Source of the DNA: Centrapalus pauciflorus
Lineage: Eukaryota > Streptophyta > Magnoliopsida > Asterales > Asteraceae
Assembly: GCA_020465985.1 (NCBI GenBank)
Contig: JAANYP010004792.1
Location: 46,672-110,671, forward strand
Length of the DNA stretch: 64,000 bases
Reading direction: 5' to 3'
Shown here: positions 51,730-61,669 of the stretch, piece by piece
How the letters are laid out: every line of letters starts with the position of its first letter
How positions within the stretch are numbered: position 1 is the first letter of the stretch
Position numbers and translations under genes: made by a program
The notes under the pieces: model-generated
The model's input: the letters and a program-made list of their open reading frames with translations, nothing else
What the model was told of the DNA's origin: nothing
The model's database searches: none

Positions 51730-53004
51730 TTAGGGATGAATCATTCTGATTGAGATTGAAGTTGTATTTCGTGTTCTTGAGTATTTTTCGGAAAAACCCT
51801 AAAATTACTAGGGGTTTTGATTCTGTTGATCATTCTCAGAGTTAATTGGATCGAAGGTTCAGGTTTCAAAGACGAATCAATTGAATATAAACTTGTTTTG
51901 ATTTTCAAAACACAGAAAAAGATCTAAGCAATTTTCTGAAATTTTGAAAAGTTCAAAAACCGGTACTGTTTCATTGAAAAAGTCAGGTTTAGATCCATTT
52001 TTGCATAAAAGTGCTTTACAAAAAGTGTTTGTATTCAAAAACCTTACCTTCGATTACAATTTGAATGAAATTGGGTAAAATTTGGATTTAATCTGAATTT
52101 CAGACTTGAAAAAGCTGAAAATACTAAGAAACTCGAAACATACACATCCTGTGTGTAAATCGAGTTGAGTATAACAGTTAATCGAGTCGGGTATCTGAGT
52201 TAATCGAGTTGGTTATCTTAGTTATTCGAGTTGTGCCTTACTATTACTCGAGTTGTCACTGTAATATTCGTGTTGACAACAATCACTTGAATTTCAGAAC
52301 ACCATTCGAGTTTTATATACGACATATTCGAGTTTTATATAAAACCCATTCGTGTTTTATATAAGACACATTCGAGTTTTATATAAGACTCACTCGAGTT
52401 TTATATAAGACACATTCGAGTTTTATATAAGACTCACTCGAGTTTTATATAAGACACATTCGAGTTTTATATAAGACCCATTCGAGTTCTATATAAGACC
52501 CATTCGTGTTTGATATAAGAAACATTCGAGTTGTGCAAGATTCACTCGAGTTTTGTAACAGACACAGTCGAGTTTTGTATAACATTGATTCGAGTTTTAC
52601 AGAAGACTCATTCGAGAGTGTGAATTTCATATACTTGATTCGAGTTTGATCAAACACACATTCGAGTTTGGTCAAAGACACATTCGAGTTTGATCAAACA
52701 CATTTGAGTTTGATCAAACACACATTCGAGTTTGATCAAAGAATCAATCGAGTTTGGTAAATGACACAATCGAGTTTCACACTACATTCATTCAAGTTTC
52801 ACTCATAACACAAGAATCATTCAAGTTTGTCACACACATTAATCCAAACACAATTCACTGCTTGAGTTAAACTGCTTATTGCTACTAACAAGTCATTGTG
52901 TTGTAGATTTCAGTACTAATCTGTGTTTCAAGGTGTGATCAAATTTTTCAATCTCATTCGGAGTTCATTTGATCTTGGTCAAAGTTTCCCAACGAACAAT
53001 CAAC
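51730..53004 (+). repeat. Leader of Sire-3 with tandem ATTCGAGTT repeats
   Basis: About 1.3 kb without coding. From 52140 to 52830 the motif ATTCGAGTT recurs dozens of times. At 52300-52520 it forms a regular ~22-bp tandem unit (ATTCGAGTTTTATATAAGAC). After the array comes a perfect TACTAAC branch word (52883-52889) and acceptor-like TTGTAG (52901-52906) and TTTCAG (52908-52913), about 90 bp before the gag ATG. Confidence 0.8.
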
Positions 53005-56000
53005 ATGTCTAAAGATGCACTTGCTATGGGATCAGAAACCAAACCCCCAATCTTATACAGAGGGGAATATGTTCAATGGCGGGAGCGGTTTCTTGAATTT
53101 ATAAGTTTCCATGATTTGTCTGAAGAAATGCTGAAATCATTAACTGAAGGACCAGCAATCTTTATGGAAACGATCCCAGGAGTACCAACTGGCAATCCCC
53201 CAATACCACCAAGGACTGTTGAGGTAACAAACCTAACAGAGGCCCAGAAAAAGAGAAAGTTAGGGGACAAGACTGCCAGAAAACTGTTGTTGATTTCAAT
53301 CCCCAATGATATATACACTTGTCTGACAAATACAAAGACTGCTAAGTCCATCTGGGATGAAGTATGCAAAATCATGAGGGGATCAGACAGAGCTGCTACT
53401 AATAGGGCTAGGAATAGTCTAATGACATTTGAGAACTTTAGAGCCCGTGAAGGTGAACTTCTGGAAAACACTTATCTCAGATTTGTAAATCTGGTAAGTG
53501 AAGTAAAAAGAAACGGAGTGACGAAGTCCAACTTGGACATCAATGTCAAATTTTTAAATGTCCTAAATCCAGAATGGGAAAAATATGCTATGATCATCCA
53601 ACAAACGAAAGATATAGAGGAGATGGATTTTCATATGCTATTTGAAAACCTCAACAACTACCAAGAAGTTGTTTTGAGGAAAATATCTGGAAAGAAGAAA
53701 GCGGAAAAAGAAACTGCTGATCCACTAGCTCTACTGGCGGAGAAAAAGTATAAATACAAGCTCAAAAAGGAGAAAAGAGCTGTAATCAGCAGTACATCAT
53801 CAGAATCAGAATCATCAGATTCATCTGCAGATTCAGAGATTGAAGAGATGAAAAAACAGATGGCACTGCTTACAAAGGCATTTCAGAAGAACTTTTACAG
53901 GAAGCCAACAAACAACAAAATGCGCTACAAAACAGGCTCAAGGAAAGTTGAGAAAAAGGATAAGTATGAGAAGGCTGGAGAAAGTACTGCACGAAAGTCT
54001 GACAAATATGAGAAGTCAGATAAATCAACCAAGAAGGAATCTGAACAGAAATGCTATAACTGTGGAAAACCAGGTCACTATGCCCGGGAATGCAGATCTC
54101 CAGTAGTCAAAAATTCAGACTACTATACAAGAAAGGCCCTCTTAGCCAAAGAGAAAGAGTCAGGTAAAGCTCTTATGGCGGAGGATGATCATTGGTTACA
54201 GTTATCAGAAGATGATGACATTTTAGATGAAGATGCCCATATCTGTCTAAAGTCAGAAATCTTCAATGAATCTGAACTGAGTGAATCAGCTATGATAGCT
54301 GAAGATGAGGTGTGGGTTGGACTGACGGATGAAGAGGATGAAAAGAGGAGAGAATCTGATTCTGATGAAGAGGAAGAAAAAGAAGAAGTTGCATTAATGG
54401 CATCTGGCCAAAATAAAGCTGAAAATGAGGAGGATTCAGAGTCTGATAACTCAGAGGATTCAGAAGGACAGGAGGTAAATTCTATTTCAGATTCTGATAT
54501 TGACGACTCATGCATATTAGAAGAAAAACTAACTAATATGGCGTTCATGCTTAAAAAGTTTGAAAAATCCTTAAAAGCAGAAAAGAAAAAGGTTCATTCT
54601 TTGGAAAACAAACTTCTAAATGAACACAATTTAGTCCTAGATTTTTCCAAAGATAAAGCCTTAGCTTTACGAGCTGTCTCAGACTTACAAGATAAGGAAA
54701 AAGAACTTCAAAGCAATATACTCAATCTGAATCACAAAATATCTGATTTACAAGAAAGTCTGCGAATAGCTGAATTAGAAGCCTCAAACTTTTCTGTAAA
54801 ATATCATGCCATATTTGAAGAAAGAACTAAACTTTATGAGAAAATAAAAAAGATGGAGGATGAATTTATTAAAAGAGGGCAAACAGATCAAACAATATAT
54901 TTAAATCAACCAAAAGATACAGAGTTTTATAACTCTAAATCTGGTATTGGTTGGGAAAATCCTAAGTATCTGACAAAAGCTATATCAAATTCACCAACAT
55001 TATATGATGTCAGATACATGAATTTAGGATTAAAAATGACATTCTTGAAAGCATCTGAAGAAGTAGAATCCAGTGAAGAAATCAAAAGGTCAAGATCAGA
55101 CAAAATGCAAAATTATGTTGACTATACCAAGATAAATGAAATCAGCAACATTGTTGATACTAAAGAAGAGTACATTCAAACTTATTCTGAAAAGGATTTG
55201 TCTGAATTACCAACTCAGTCTCAAAAACTATATTTACCAAATTCAATTTTAGAACAGATAAATTCTGATTTAGAATTGAAAATTAAAAGTTTTGAGACAG
55301 AGAATGGAACACTCAAGTCTGAATTACTAAAAATAGAACAAATGTTGCAAGATAAGTCTAAAAACATAAATGTGTCTGATCCACATTCATCTACTTCTCT
55401 GGATTCTATAAATTCAGAAAAAGAATTTGATCTGTTCATGCACTCTGATATTAATTCATTAGATCAAAGATTTGGTAAAATTGGTGAATTTATCAAACCT
55501 TTGACTAACAAACTATCAACTGGTAATAAAGAATCTGTTAAAATTCTGCAAAGAATGACTACAGACTCTTTAAAACCATCTGAAAATTCACCATCAGTGC
55601 AACAAAAGAAGGAGAAAACAAAACTGTTTGTTAAGTCTCCTAGTTTTGAAAAGGGTGAATCATCCTCATCAACGGACTCTTTTGCACGTAAAGTCAAATC
55701 TTCAACAGGTATGAAAAAGTTACAGAAAAAACAAGCATCTAAATCTTCTAATTCTCAAACTTCTTTTATGTCAGATAACGTTGTGAACGGGTCGAGAAAA
55801 CAAGTGTGGCGAAAGAAGAAAAGAGAAGAGAAAAACAAGATTATAAAACAAGAATGGCGCGTGAAAGAAAAAATTGTTACAGATAGAAACAGCAAAATTG
55901 AACATTCTGTCTGTAATAATGATAAAATTGTTAATAATTCTTGTATTAAGTTTTCAAGATCGAAATTAATTGCTTTGGATTCTTATGTTTGTAAGTCTGA

Positions 56001-56304
56001 AACTGTGAACTATAATAAGCTTGTATGGCAACCAAAGAAAAAGGACTCATATTATGAACAGAAAAGGGTTCCAAAGAAAACAATTTCAAAAACAATTCCA
56101 CCGCGAATTGTACAACAGTGGATACCCAAAAGAACAGTTAAAAAATGGGTACCTAAAATAAATTCAAATGATAAGCCTAAAGCCATATCAGTTAGAAAAA
56201 CAAATGATACTATGCATGTTTTACCTAAAACTAAAGTACCCAACTACAAGTGGGTACCTCATGTGCTATTACGTTTTATAGGTAAACCATGTCTGGTACC
56301 TTGA
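53005..56304 (+). CDS. Gag of Sire-3 (intact, 1099 aa)
   Basis: Structural protein that forms the particle and packages element RNA. Start chosen at 53005 (MSKDALAMG), which matches the Sire-1 start; an in-frame ATG 12 codons upstream lacks that support. Residues ~1-300: UBN2-type core (YVQWRERFLEF, SIWDEVCK). Residue ~350: one zinc knuckle CYNCGKPGHYARECR (C-x2-C-x4-H-x4-C). Then a long acidic region (~400-510), a coiled coil (~510-640), a segment with GWENPKYLTKAI typical of Sirevirus gag, and a very basic tail (KQVWRKKKREEKNK). Stop TGA at 56302-56304 coincides with the protease DSG codons in the +1 frame. At 1099 residues it is far longer than ordinary copia gags, a Sirevirus trait. Confidence 0.92.
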   Translation: MSKDALAMGSETKPPILYRGEYVQWRERFLEFISFHDLSEEMLKSLTEGPAIFMETIPGVPTGNPPIPPRTVEVTNLTEAQKKRKLGDKTARKLLLISIPNDIYTCLTNTKTAKSIWDEVCKIMRGSDRAATNRARNSLMTFENFRAREGELLENTYLRFVNLVSEVKRNGVTKSNLDINVKFLNVLNPEWEKYAMIIQQTKDIEEMDFHMLFENLNNYQEVVLRKISGKKKAEKETADPLALLAEKKYKYKLKKEKRAVISSTSSESESSDSSADSEIEEMKKQMALLTKAFQKNFYRKPTNNKMRYKTGSRKVEKKDKYEKAGESTARKSDKYEKSDKSTKKESEQKCYNCGKPGHYARECRSPVVKNSDYYTRKALLAKEKESGKALMAEDDHWLQLSEDDDILDEDAHICLKSEIFNESELSESAMIAEDEVWVGLTDEEDEKRRESDSDEEEEKEEVALMASGQNKAENEEDSESDNSEDSEGQEVNSISDSDIDDSCILEEKLTNMAFMLKKFEKSLKAEKKKVHSLENKLLNEHNLVLDFSKDKALALRAVSDLQDKEKELQSNILNLNHKISDLQESLRIAELEASNFSVKYHAIFEERTKLYEKIKKMEDEFIKRGQTDQTIYLNQPKDTEFYNSKSGIGWENPKYLTKAISNSPTLYDVRYMNLGLKMTFLKASEEVESSEEIKRSRSDKMQNYVDYTKINEISNIVDTKEEYIQTYSEKDLSELPTQSQKLYLPNSILEQINSDLELKIKSFETENGTLKSELLKIEQMLQDKSKNINVSDPHSSTSLDSINSEKEFDLFMHSDINSLDQRFGKIGEFIKPLTNKLSTGNKESVKILQRMTTDSLKPSENSPSVQQKKEKTKLFVKSPSFEKGESSSSTDSFARKVKSSTGMKKLQKKQASKSSNSQTSFMSDNVVNGSRKQVWRKKKREEKNKIIKQEWRVKEKIVTDRNSKIEHSVCNNDKIVNNSCIKFSRSKLIALDSYVCKSETVNYNKLVWQPKKKDSYYEQKRVPKKTISKTIPPRIVQQWIPKRTVKKWVPKINSNDKPKAISVRKTNDTMHVLPKTKVPNYKWVPHVLLRFIGKPCLVP
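56282..56304 (+). promoter_or_regulatory. Gag-pol overlap, candidate +1 recoding site
   Basis: The pol frame opens after TAG (56279-56281) and the gag frame closes at TGA (56302-56304), leaving a 23-bp window for passage from gag to pol. The last gag codons are CCT TGA with T following. A +1 shift at that stop places GAT TCG GGA (Asp-Ser-Gly of the protease) in frame. Sire-1 (TCT TGA C) and Sire-2 (CCT TGA C) have the same arrangement. CCU/UCU-UGA resembles known +1 shift sites at stops, by analogy only. Confidence 0.55.
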
Positions 56305-59300
56305 TTCGGGATGCTCCAAACACATGACCGGACAACGAGACACACTCACGAACTTTGTAGAAAAGTTCTGTGGGACGGTAAGATTTGGAAACGATCAGTT
56401 TTGTCCGATCAAGGGATACGGAAGTCTGAAGTATTACAAAATCACAATCCAAAAGGTCTTTTATGTTGACGGTCTTGGTCATAATCTATTCAGTATTGGA
56501 CAACTGTGTGATAAGGGGTTAGAAGTCAACTTCAAAGCCAATCGGTGCAGCATCAGATCAGCAGAAGGAAAAGAAATTCTAGCAGGAAACAGGAAAACAA
56601 ATCTATACTCCATTGATTTAGCCTCGATCAATCTGAAGAAAGATGTCTGCTTATTGTCAAAAGCAACATCTAAAACAGCATGGCTGTGGCATCGTCGCCT
56701 TTCACATCTGAATTTCAATGAGCTGACCAACCTAGCAAAAGGAGGGTTAGTTAAAGGACTGCCGACACTCAAATTCCAAAAAGAGCAATTATGTGCGGCA
56801 TGTGAAAAAGGAAAGATGACAAGAGCCACACACAAATCCAAAACAGAACACTCATCCATGAGAGCACTAGAGTTACTGCATATGGATTTGTGTGGACCAA
56901 TGAGAGTACAAAGTATAAATAAGAAAAGATATGTATTGGTGATAGTTGATGACTATTCACGATACACATGGGTGTTTTTCCTGAAATCCAAATCAGATGC
57001 AACCGAATCTATCATTGACTTCATATGAAAAATACAAGTAAAGTTGCAACTCACCATTCAGACAATTCGCTCAGACAATGGAACAGAGTTCAAGAACAAA
57101 TCATTAGACTCGTTCTTAAATTCAGTAGGAATTACACATCAATTCTCAGCTGCTCGGACTCCACAACAAAACGGTGTCGTTGAAAGAAGAAATCGGACAC
57201 TAGTGGAATCAGCTAGGACGATGTTGGCCTACTCCAATTTACCATTGTTCTTGTGGGCAGAAGCGGTTGCAACAGCATGTTTCACACAAAACCGTTCAAT
57301 AATAAATAAAAGATTCGGAAAGACTCCGTATGAACTGATCAATAAACGAATACCTAATCTTAAATTTTTCCATGTCTTTGGTTGCAGATGCTTTATATTG
57401 AATGATAAAGACAATCTGGGAAAGTTTAATCAAAAGGCGGATGAAGGAATCTTCATCGGGTATTCAAAGGAGTCGGTTGCTTTCCGAGTATACAACAAGA
57501 GAACCAAGATAGTCAACGAGAGCGTAAATGTTAAATTTGACAAAGGAGCGGTAATGGCTTCTGAACACACCAGTTCAGGACCCGGACCTAACATGCAGAC
57601 TTCATTGGAGTCAAATAAACAAAATGCTGAACAAAATGAATTAAAAAAGTTGTTTGAGAACTTTTATGATGATTATTTTGAAACTCCCAAATCTAATGTT
57701 CAAAATTTGGTGCCTGACAGGATCACTGAAGATCCAGTCGTAGTTTCAGATCTTTCTCAACAACAAAGTTCAGAAGAAACTGGAGAAGCTTCAACAGCAA
57801 AGGTGCAGTCAACTACTGAGATTGTACAACCAATTGAACCTCCACATACTTCTGAAACCCCTATTACTTCTGAACAGTCAGAAGCTCCTACCTCAGATGT
57901 TCCACCTACAACATCTGCAGCAACTCCCGAACCATATTTCGATTCCAATCCCAACCAAGACCCAATAGAACCGTTTCCACATACAGTTAAGTGGACAAGA
58001 AATCACCCAATAGAGAATATCATTGGTGATCCATCTTCATCAGTCCAAACCAGAAGGGCTACAATAAATGAATGCTTATTTTCAAATTTTTTGAGTAAGA
58101 TTGAGCCTAAAAATGTAAAAGAAGCCCTTCTGGACGCTGATTGGATTGTAGCGATGCAAGAAGAACTCAACCAGTTCGAACGGTTAAAGGTCTGGAGACT
58201 TGTTGAGCGACCAAAAGACAAATCCATAATTGGCACGAAATGGATCTTCAAGAACAAGAAAGATGAACACGGTGTCATTATTCGGAATAAAGCTCATCTC
58301 GTGGCCAAAGGATACAGTCAACAAGAAGGGATTGATTATGATGAAACATTCGCACCAGTTGCACGCATTGAAGCAATAAGGATGTTTTTAGCTTTTGCCG
58401 CACATAAAAATTTTATAGTATATCAAATGGATGTCAAAACTGCGTTTTTAAACGGGGAACTAACAGATGAAGTATATACATATCAGCCCGAAGGGTTTAC
58501 TGATCCTTCGAAACCTGATCATGTATATATTTTGGATAAGTCACTGTATGGCCTTAAACAAGCACCTCGTGCTTGGTATGATGCACTTTCAACATATCTG
58601 TTGAAATGTGGATTTACAAAAGGTGCAGTTGACACAACCCTGTTTATAAAACGTCAGGGGCCAGATATCATAGTAATACAGATATATGTAGATGATATAA
58701 TATTTGGGTCTACAAATCCAGAATTTTGTAAGAAATTCGCATTTTTAATGTCCCAGAAATTCGAAATGAGCATGATGGGGGAAATAAATTTTTTCTTAGG
58801 ATTACAAGTAAAACAATTGACTGATGGTATTTTTATCAATCAGTCAAAATATATCCAAGACATGTTAAAGAAATTTAACATGGTCAATAGTACTCCTATG
58901 AAAACTCCCATGGCTCCGGATTCAAAATCAAAACTCGATGCGGACATCTCAGGAAAACCTGTAGATGTAACCCATTATCGAGGTATAATTGGGTCATTAA
59001 TGTACTTAACAGCCAGTAGACCAGATATTATGTTTGCTACATGTGTCTGTGCTAGATATCAGGCAAATCCAAAAGAATCACACTTAACAGCTGCAAAACG
59101 AATTTTAAGATATCTCAAAGGTACTCCAAATCTTGGTTTGTGGTATCCTAGGGAGTCTTCATTTCATCTGACTGCTTTTTCTGACGCTGATCACGCAGGT
59201 GATAAGATGGACAGAAAAAGTACGTCAGGAGCAGTACAATTCCTAGGTGACAAACCCGTATGTTGGTCATCCAAGAAACAACATTGTGTTTCATTGTCTA

Positions 59301-59632
59301 CAGCTGAGGCAGAGTACGTTGCTGTATCTTCCTGCTGCTCTCAAGTGTTGTGGATGAAAAGCCAACTGCGTGATTACGGGTTTACACCAAAGAAGATTCC
59401 AATATACTGTGATTCTCAAAGCGCAATAGCTATTGCATCAAATCCGGTGCAACATTCAAAAACGAAACACATCGACATTCGGTATCATTTCATTAAAGAT
59501 CATGTAGAAAATGGAAATATAGAATTATATTTTGTACCTACTGAATATCAACTAGCTGATTTGTTTACCAAAGCGTTAGATGAAAAGCGGTTTAATTTTT
59601 TGGTATACAAATTAGGTATGTTGAATCGTTAA
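56282..59632 (+). pseudogene. pol of Sire-3, one in-frame stop
   Basis: Polyprotein of protease, integrase, reverse transcriptase and RNase H, about 1116 codons. Protease DSG at 56300-56308. Zinc region HRRLSHLNF...CAACEKGK near 56690-56815. Integrase triad: Asp 56885-56887 (HMDLCGP), Asp 57074-57076 (SDNGTEF), Glu 57182-57184, with 35 residues between the last two, the D,D35E spacing. RT YVDD at 58685-58696. RNase H with FSDADHAGD and STAEAEYVAV. Stop TAA at 59630. The only clear lesion is TGA at 57026-57028, where Sire-1 and Sire-2 have CGA (Arg), a change expected from methyl-CpG decay. Expression would need a frame change from gag. Confidence 0.92.
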
Positions 59633-59764
59633 GATTTAATAATTCAGTAGTTTCAAAATTATAATTGTAAAATTTCATTTTTTAAGTGATTCTTATCTGA
59701 TGTTGAAATTCATGTATTATAAAAGTTTATATTCTTTGGAATTTAACAAAATCAGGATTGTCAT
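59633..59764 (+). other. Short 3' segment after pol (Sire-3)
   Basis: AT-rich, non-coding; conserved in the other two copies. Confidence 0.6.
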
Positions 59765-59768
59765 GTGC

Positions 59769-59900
59769 AGGGGGAGCAGAAAATGGTTTTATCTGATTTT
59801 GAGAAAATCTGATAAAATATATCTGATATTTTGTAGGGGGAGCTGATTTGAGAAATATGATACATCTGAGGGGGAGCAGCATTCTAAAATTCAAGGGGGT
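59769..59900 (+). promoter_or_regulatory. Block of four polypurine tracts (Sire-3)
   Basis: AGGGGGAG at 59769-59776, 59835-59842 and 59869-59876, and AAGGGGGTG at 59893-59901. Known Sirevirus-type multiple PPTs, but here placed several kb before the 3' LTR because ORF3 lies between. Confidence 0.7.
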
Positions 59901-59901
59901 G

Positions 59902-60125
59902 CATTTTTAATATTTCTAGTTAAAAATTTTTTTTTTGTTTTGTTTGTGTGTATTTTCAAATATTTTTTGTTTTTGTTTTAGTCTGTTTTAATTTTTTTTG
60001 TTTTGTTTGTTTTGTGTTTAGTTTTTTGTTTTATCTGTAAAAATTTTTTTTAGTTACAATTTTTCTTGTTTTTGTTTGTTAAAAGATATTGGGTTTTGAA
60101 TACATGGGTTTCTATTTGGTGAATG
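59902..60125 (+). other. T-rich spacer upstream of promoter-like block
   Basis: Long T and TTTTG runs, no coding. The equivalent A-rich stretches lie at 24780-24900 in Sire-1 and 47000-47190 in Sire-2. Confidence 0.6.
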
Positions 60126-60309
60126 TGGGCCGGTTTTGTCAAACTTAAAATTCAAATATGGGCCGGGTATTTTCAACTATAAAGTGAATTTTGAATTTCA
60201 AATTCAACTTTTCTGAAAATCCCATCGTCTTCTTCGAACGTTTTCTTCACCATTAAGAAACCTCAATATCTCAATATCTTCGATTGTTTCAAGAAAGTAT
60301 CATCATATT
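60126..60309 (+). promoter_or_regulatory. Putative internal promoter and first exon of ORF3 (Sire-3)
   Basis: TGGGCCGG at 60126-60133 and 60159-60166, TATA box in CTATAAAG (60177-60184), pyrimidine-rich CATCGTCTTCTTCG (60223-60236) where transcription could start, then an untranslated exon to 60309 followed by donor GTGAGT (60310-60315). Two site II-like boxes, TATA and donor are at matching places in Sire-1 and Sire-2. Predicted, not shown. Confidence 0.55.
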
Positions 60310-61661
60310 GTGAGTGATTTTTTTTGTTTTTCTTGTTTTTATGTAGTTAATTTCAGTTTCTGTTGTACATATAAAAGTGTTCGTATATTCGTAATTGAGT
60401 GTTCATGGTGAATCAACATTTCAGTTCTTTAAACTGAAATTAAATTTGTGGTGTTTTAGGGTTTATGAATCTGAACATGAATCTGAAATTTTATGGTTCA
60501 AATCCAATCACACACACAGAAATTTGAAATTCTATTTCAAAAAGCTTCGAGTTCATGTTTTTCTGAAATTTGGATTTTTGACAACTTTGATGTTGTTTTT
60601 AATCAAAGTTCAGTAAAACAAAGTTGATTAAAATTGTTTTTCGAGTGGGATACAAGTTTTTAATCAGTGAGAAGTCCTTGGAATCAATCTTTGAAAAATC
60701 AGTGTATAAGGACTTGTAAATAATTTCAAAATAATGTCTCGATTGAAAGCATAATCGAGAAATGGCTAAGTGTCAATCGAGTTGATTGATACTTCAATCG
60801 AGAAAAGTTGTGGTTAATTCGAGTTGACCATATGCTTTGATCGAGTTGGACATAAGAAATGTTCGAGTTGCCTTATAGTTCCATTCGAGTTGTATTATAG
60901 TTCCATTCGAGTTGCTTTATAGAATCATTCGAGTTGCATGGAAGTTTCATTCGAGTTGACTTAAGAGTAATTCGAGTTGCATTTGAGAGTTATTCGAGTT
61001 TTATGATGACTCATTCGAGTTGATGTATAATAAACTCAGAGAATCAAGTTTAATACACATTACATTCGAGAAAAGGTTGTGCTTTATGCGAGTTGACAAG
61101 TGTGTAACATTTAGAATAATTTCAACAAGTACTTACGGCTTATTCGAGTTTTACATGTCTTCATTCGATAAACTTCATGTCTTATTCGAGTTGAGTCAAA
61201 CTTCATTCGAGTTTCATATAGACATATTCGAGTTTCATAGACTCATCATTCGTGTTTTTCTGAGACATTCGAGTTTCATATGCTTATCATTCGAGTTGTA
61301 TCTAGGCTCATTCGAGTTGTCACATGTGCCATCCGACATACTTCAAGTATGTTTCGAGAAAGTTAAAGTGTTATTCGAGTAACAACAGAAAATTTTTCTA
61401 AGTGTGGGATTTTTATGCTTTAAGAAAAATGTCACATTTTTTAAGAAATTGTTATACATTTGTGTTTTTCTAACATTGGTCTCTAAACGATTGACTTTGG
61501 AGTCCTCTCAATAATTTTCAATTATTGTCAGGAATCCCGATGCTTTAAACAGAAAATCACAAGTTTTTGCAATTTCTGATAAAATGTTACAAGTTTTTCT
61601 ACATTTTGAAGGTTGTCATTTGTGTACTTGGTAAGCCTAACATGATTTTTATTTTTTACAG
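60310..61661 (+). other. Predicted 5'-UTR intron before ORF3 (Sire-3)
   Basis: Donor ATT|GTGAGT, branch word CCTAACATGAT (61637-61647), T-rich tract and acceptor TTTTTTACAG (to 61661), eight bases before the ATG at 61670. 1352 nt. Holds the ATTCGAGTTG(C/T)AT repeats (60730-61385). No coding potential; the frame at 61020-61382 is a repeat artefact. Confidence 0.6.
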
Positions 61662-61669
61662 GTGTTCAA

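Noticed and set aside
52969..53004. Upstream in-frame ATG as the gag start in Sire-3
   Set aside because: The 12 extra codons are not supported by Sire-1, whose gag starts at the position equivalent to 53005.
54189..54548. Long antisense open frames over gag and pol (for example 54189-54548, 53073-53471, 49147-49344)
   Set aside because: They mirror the coding frame on the other strand and have low-complexity Ser-rich composition; shadows of gag and pol.
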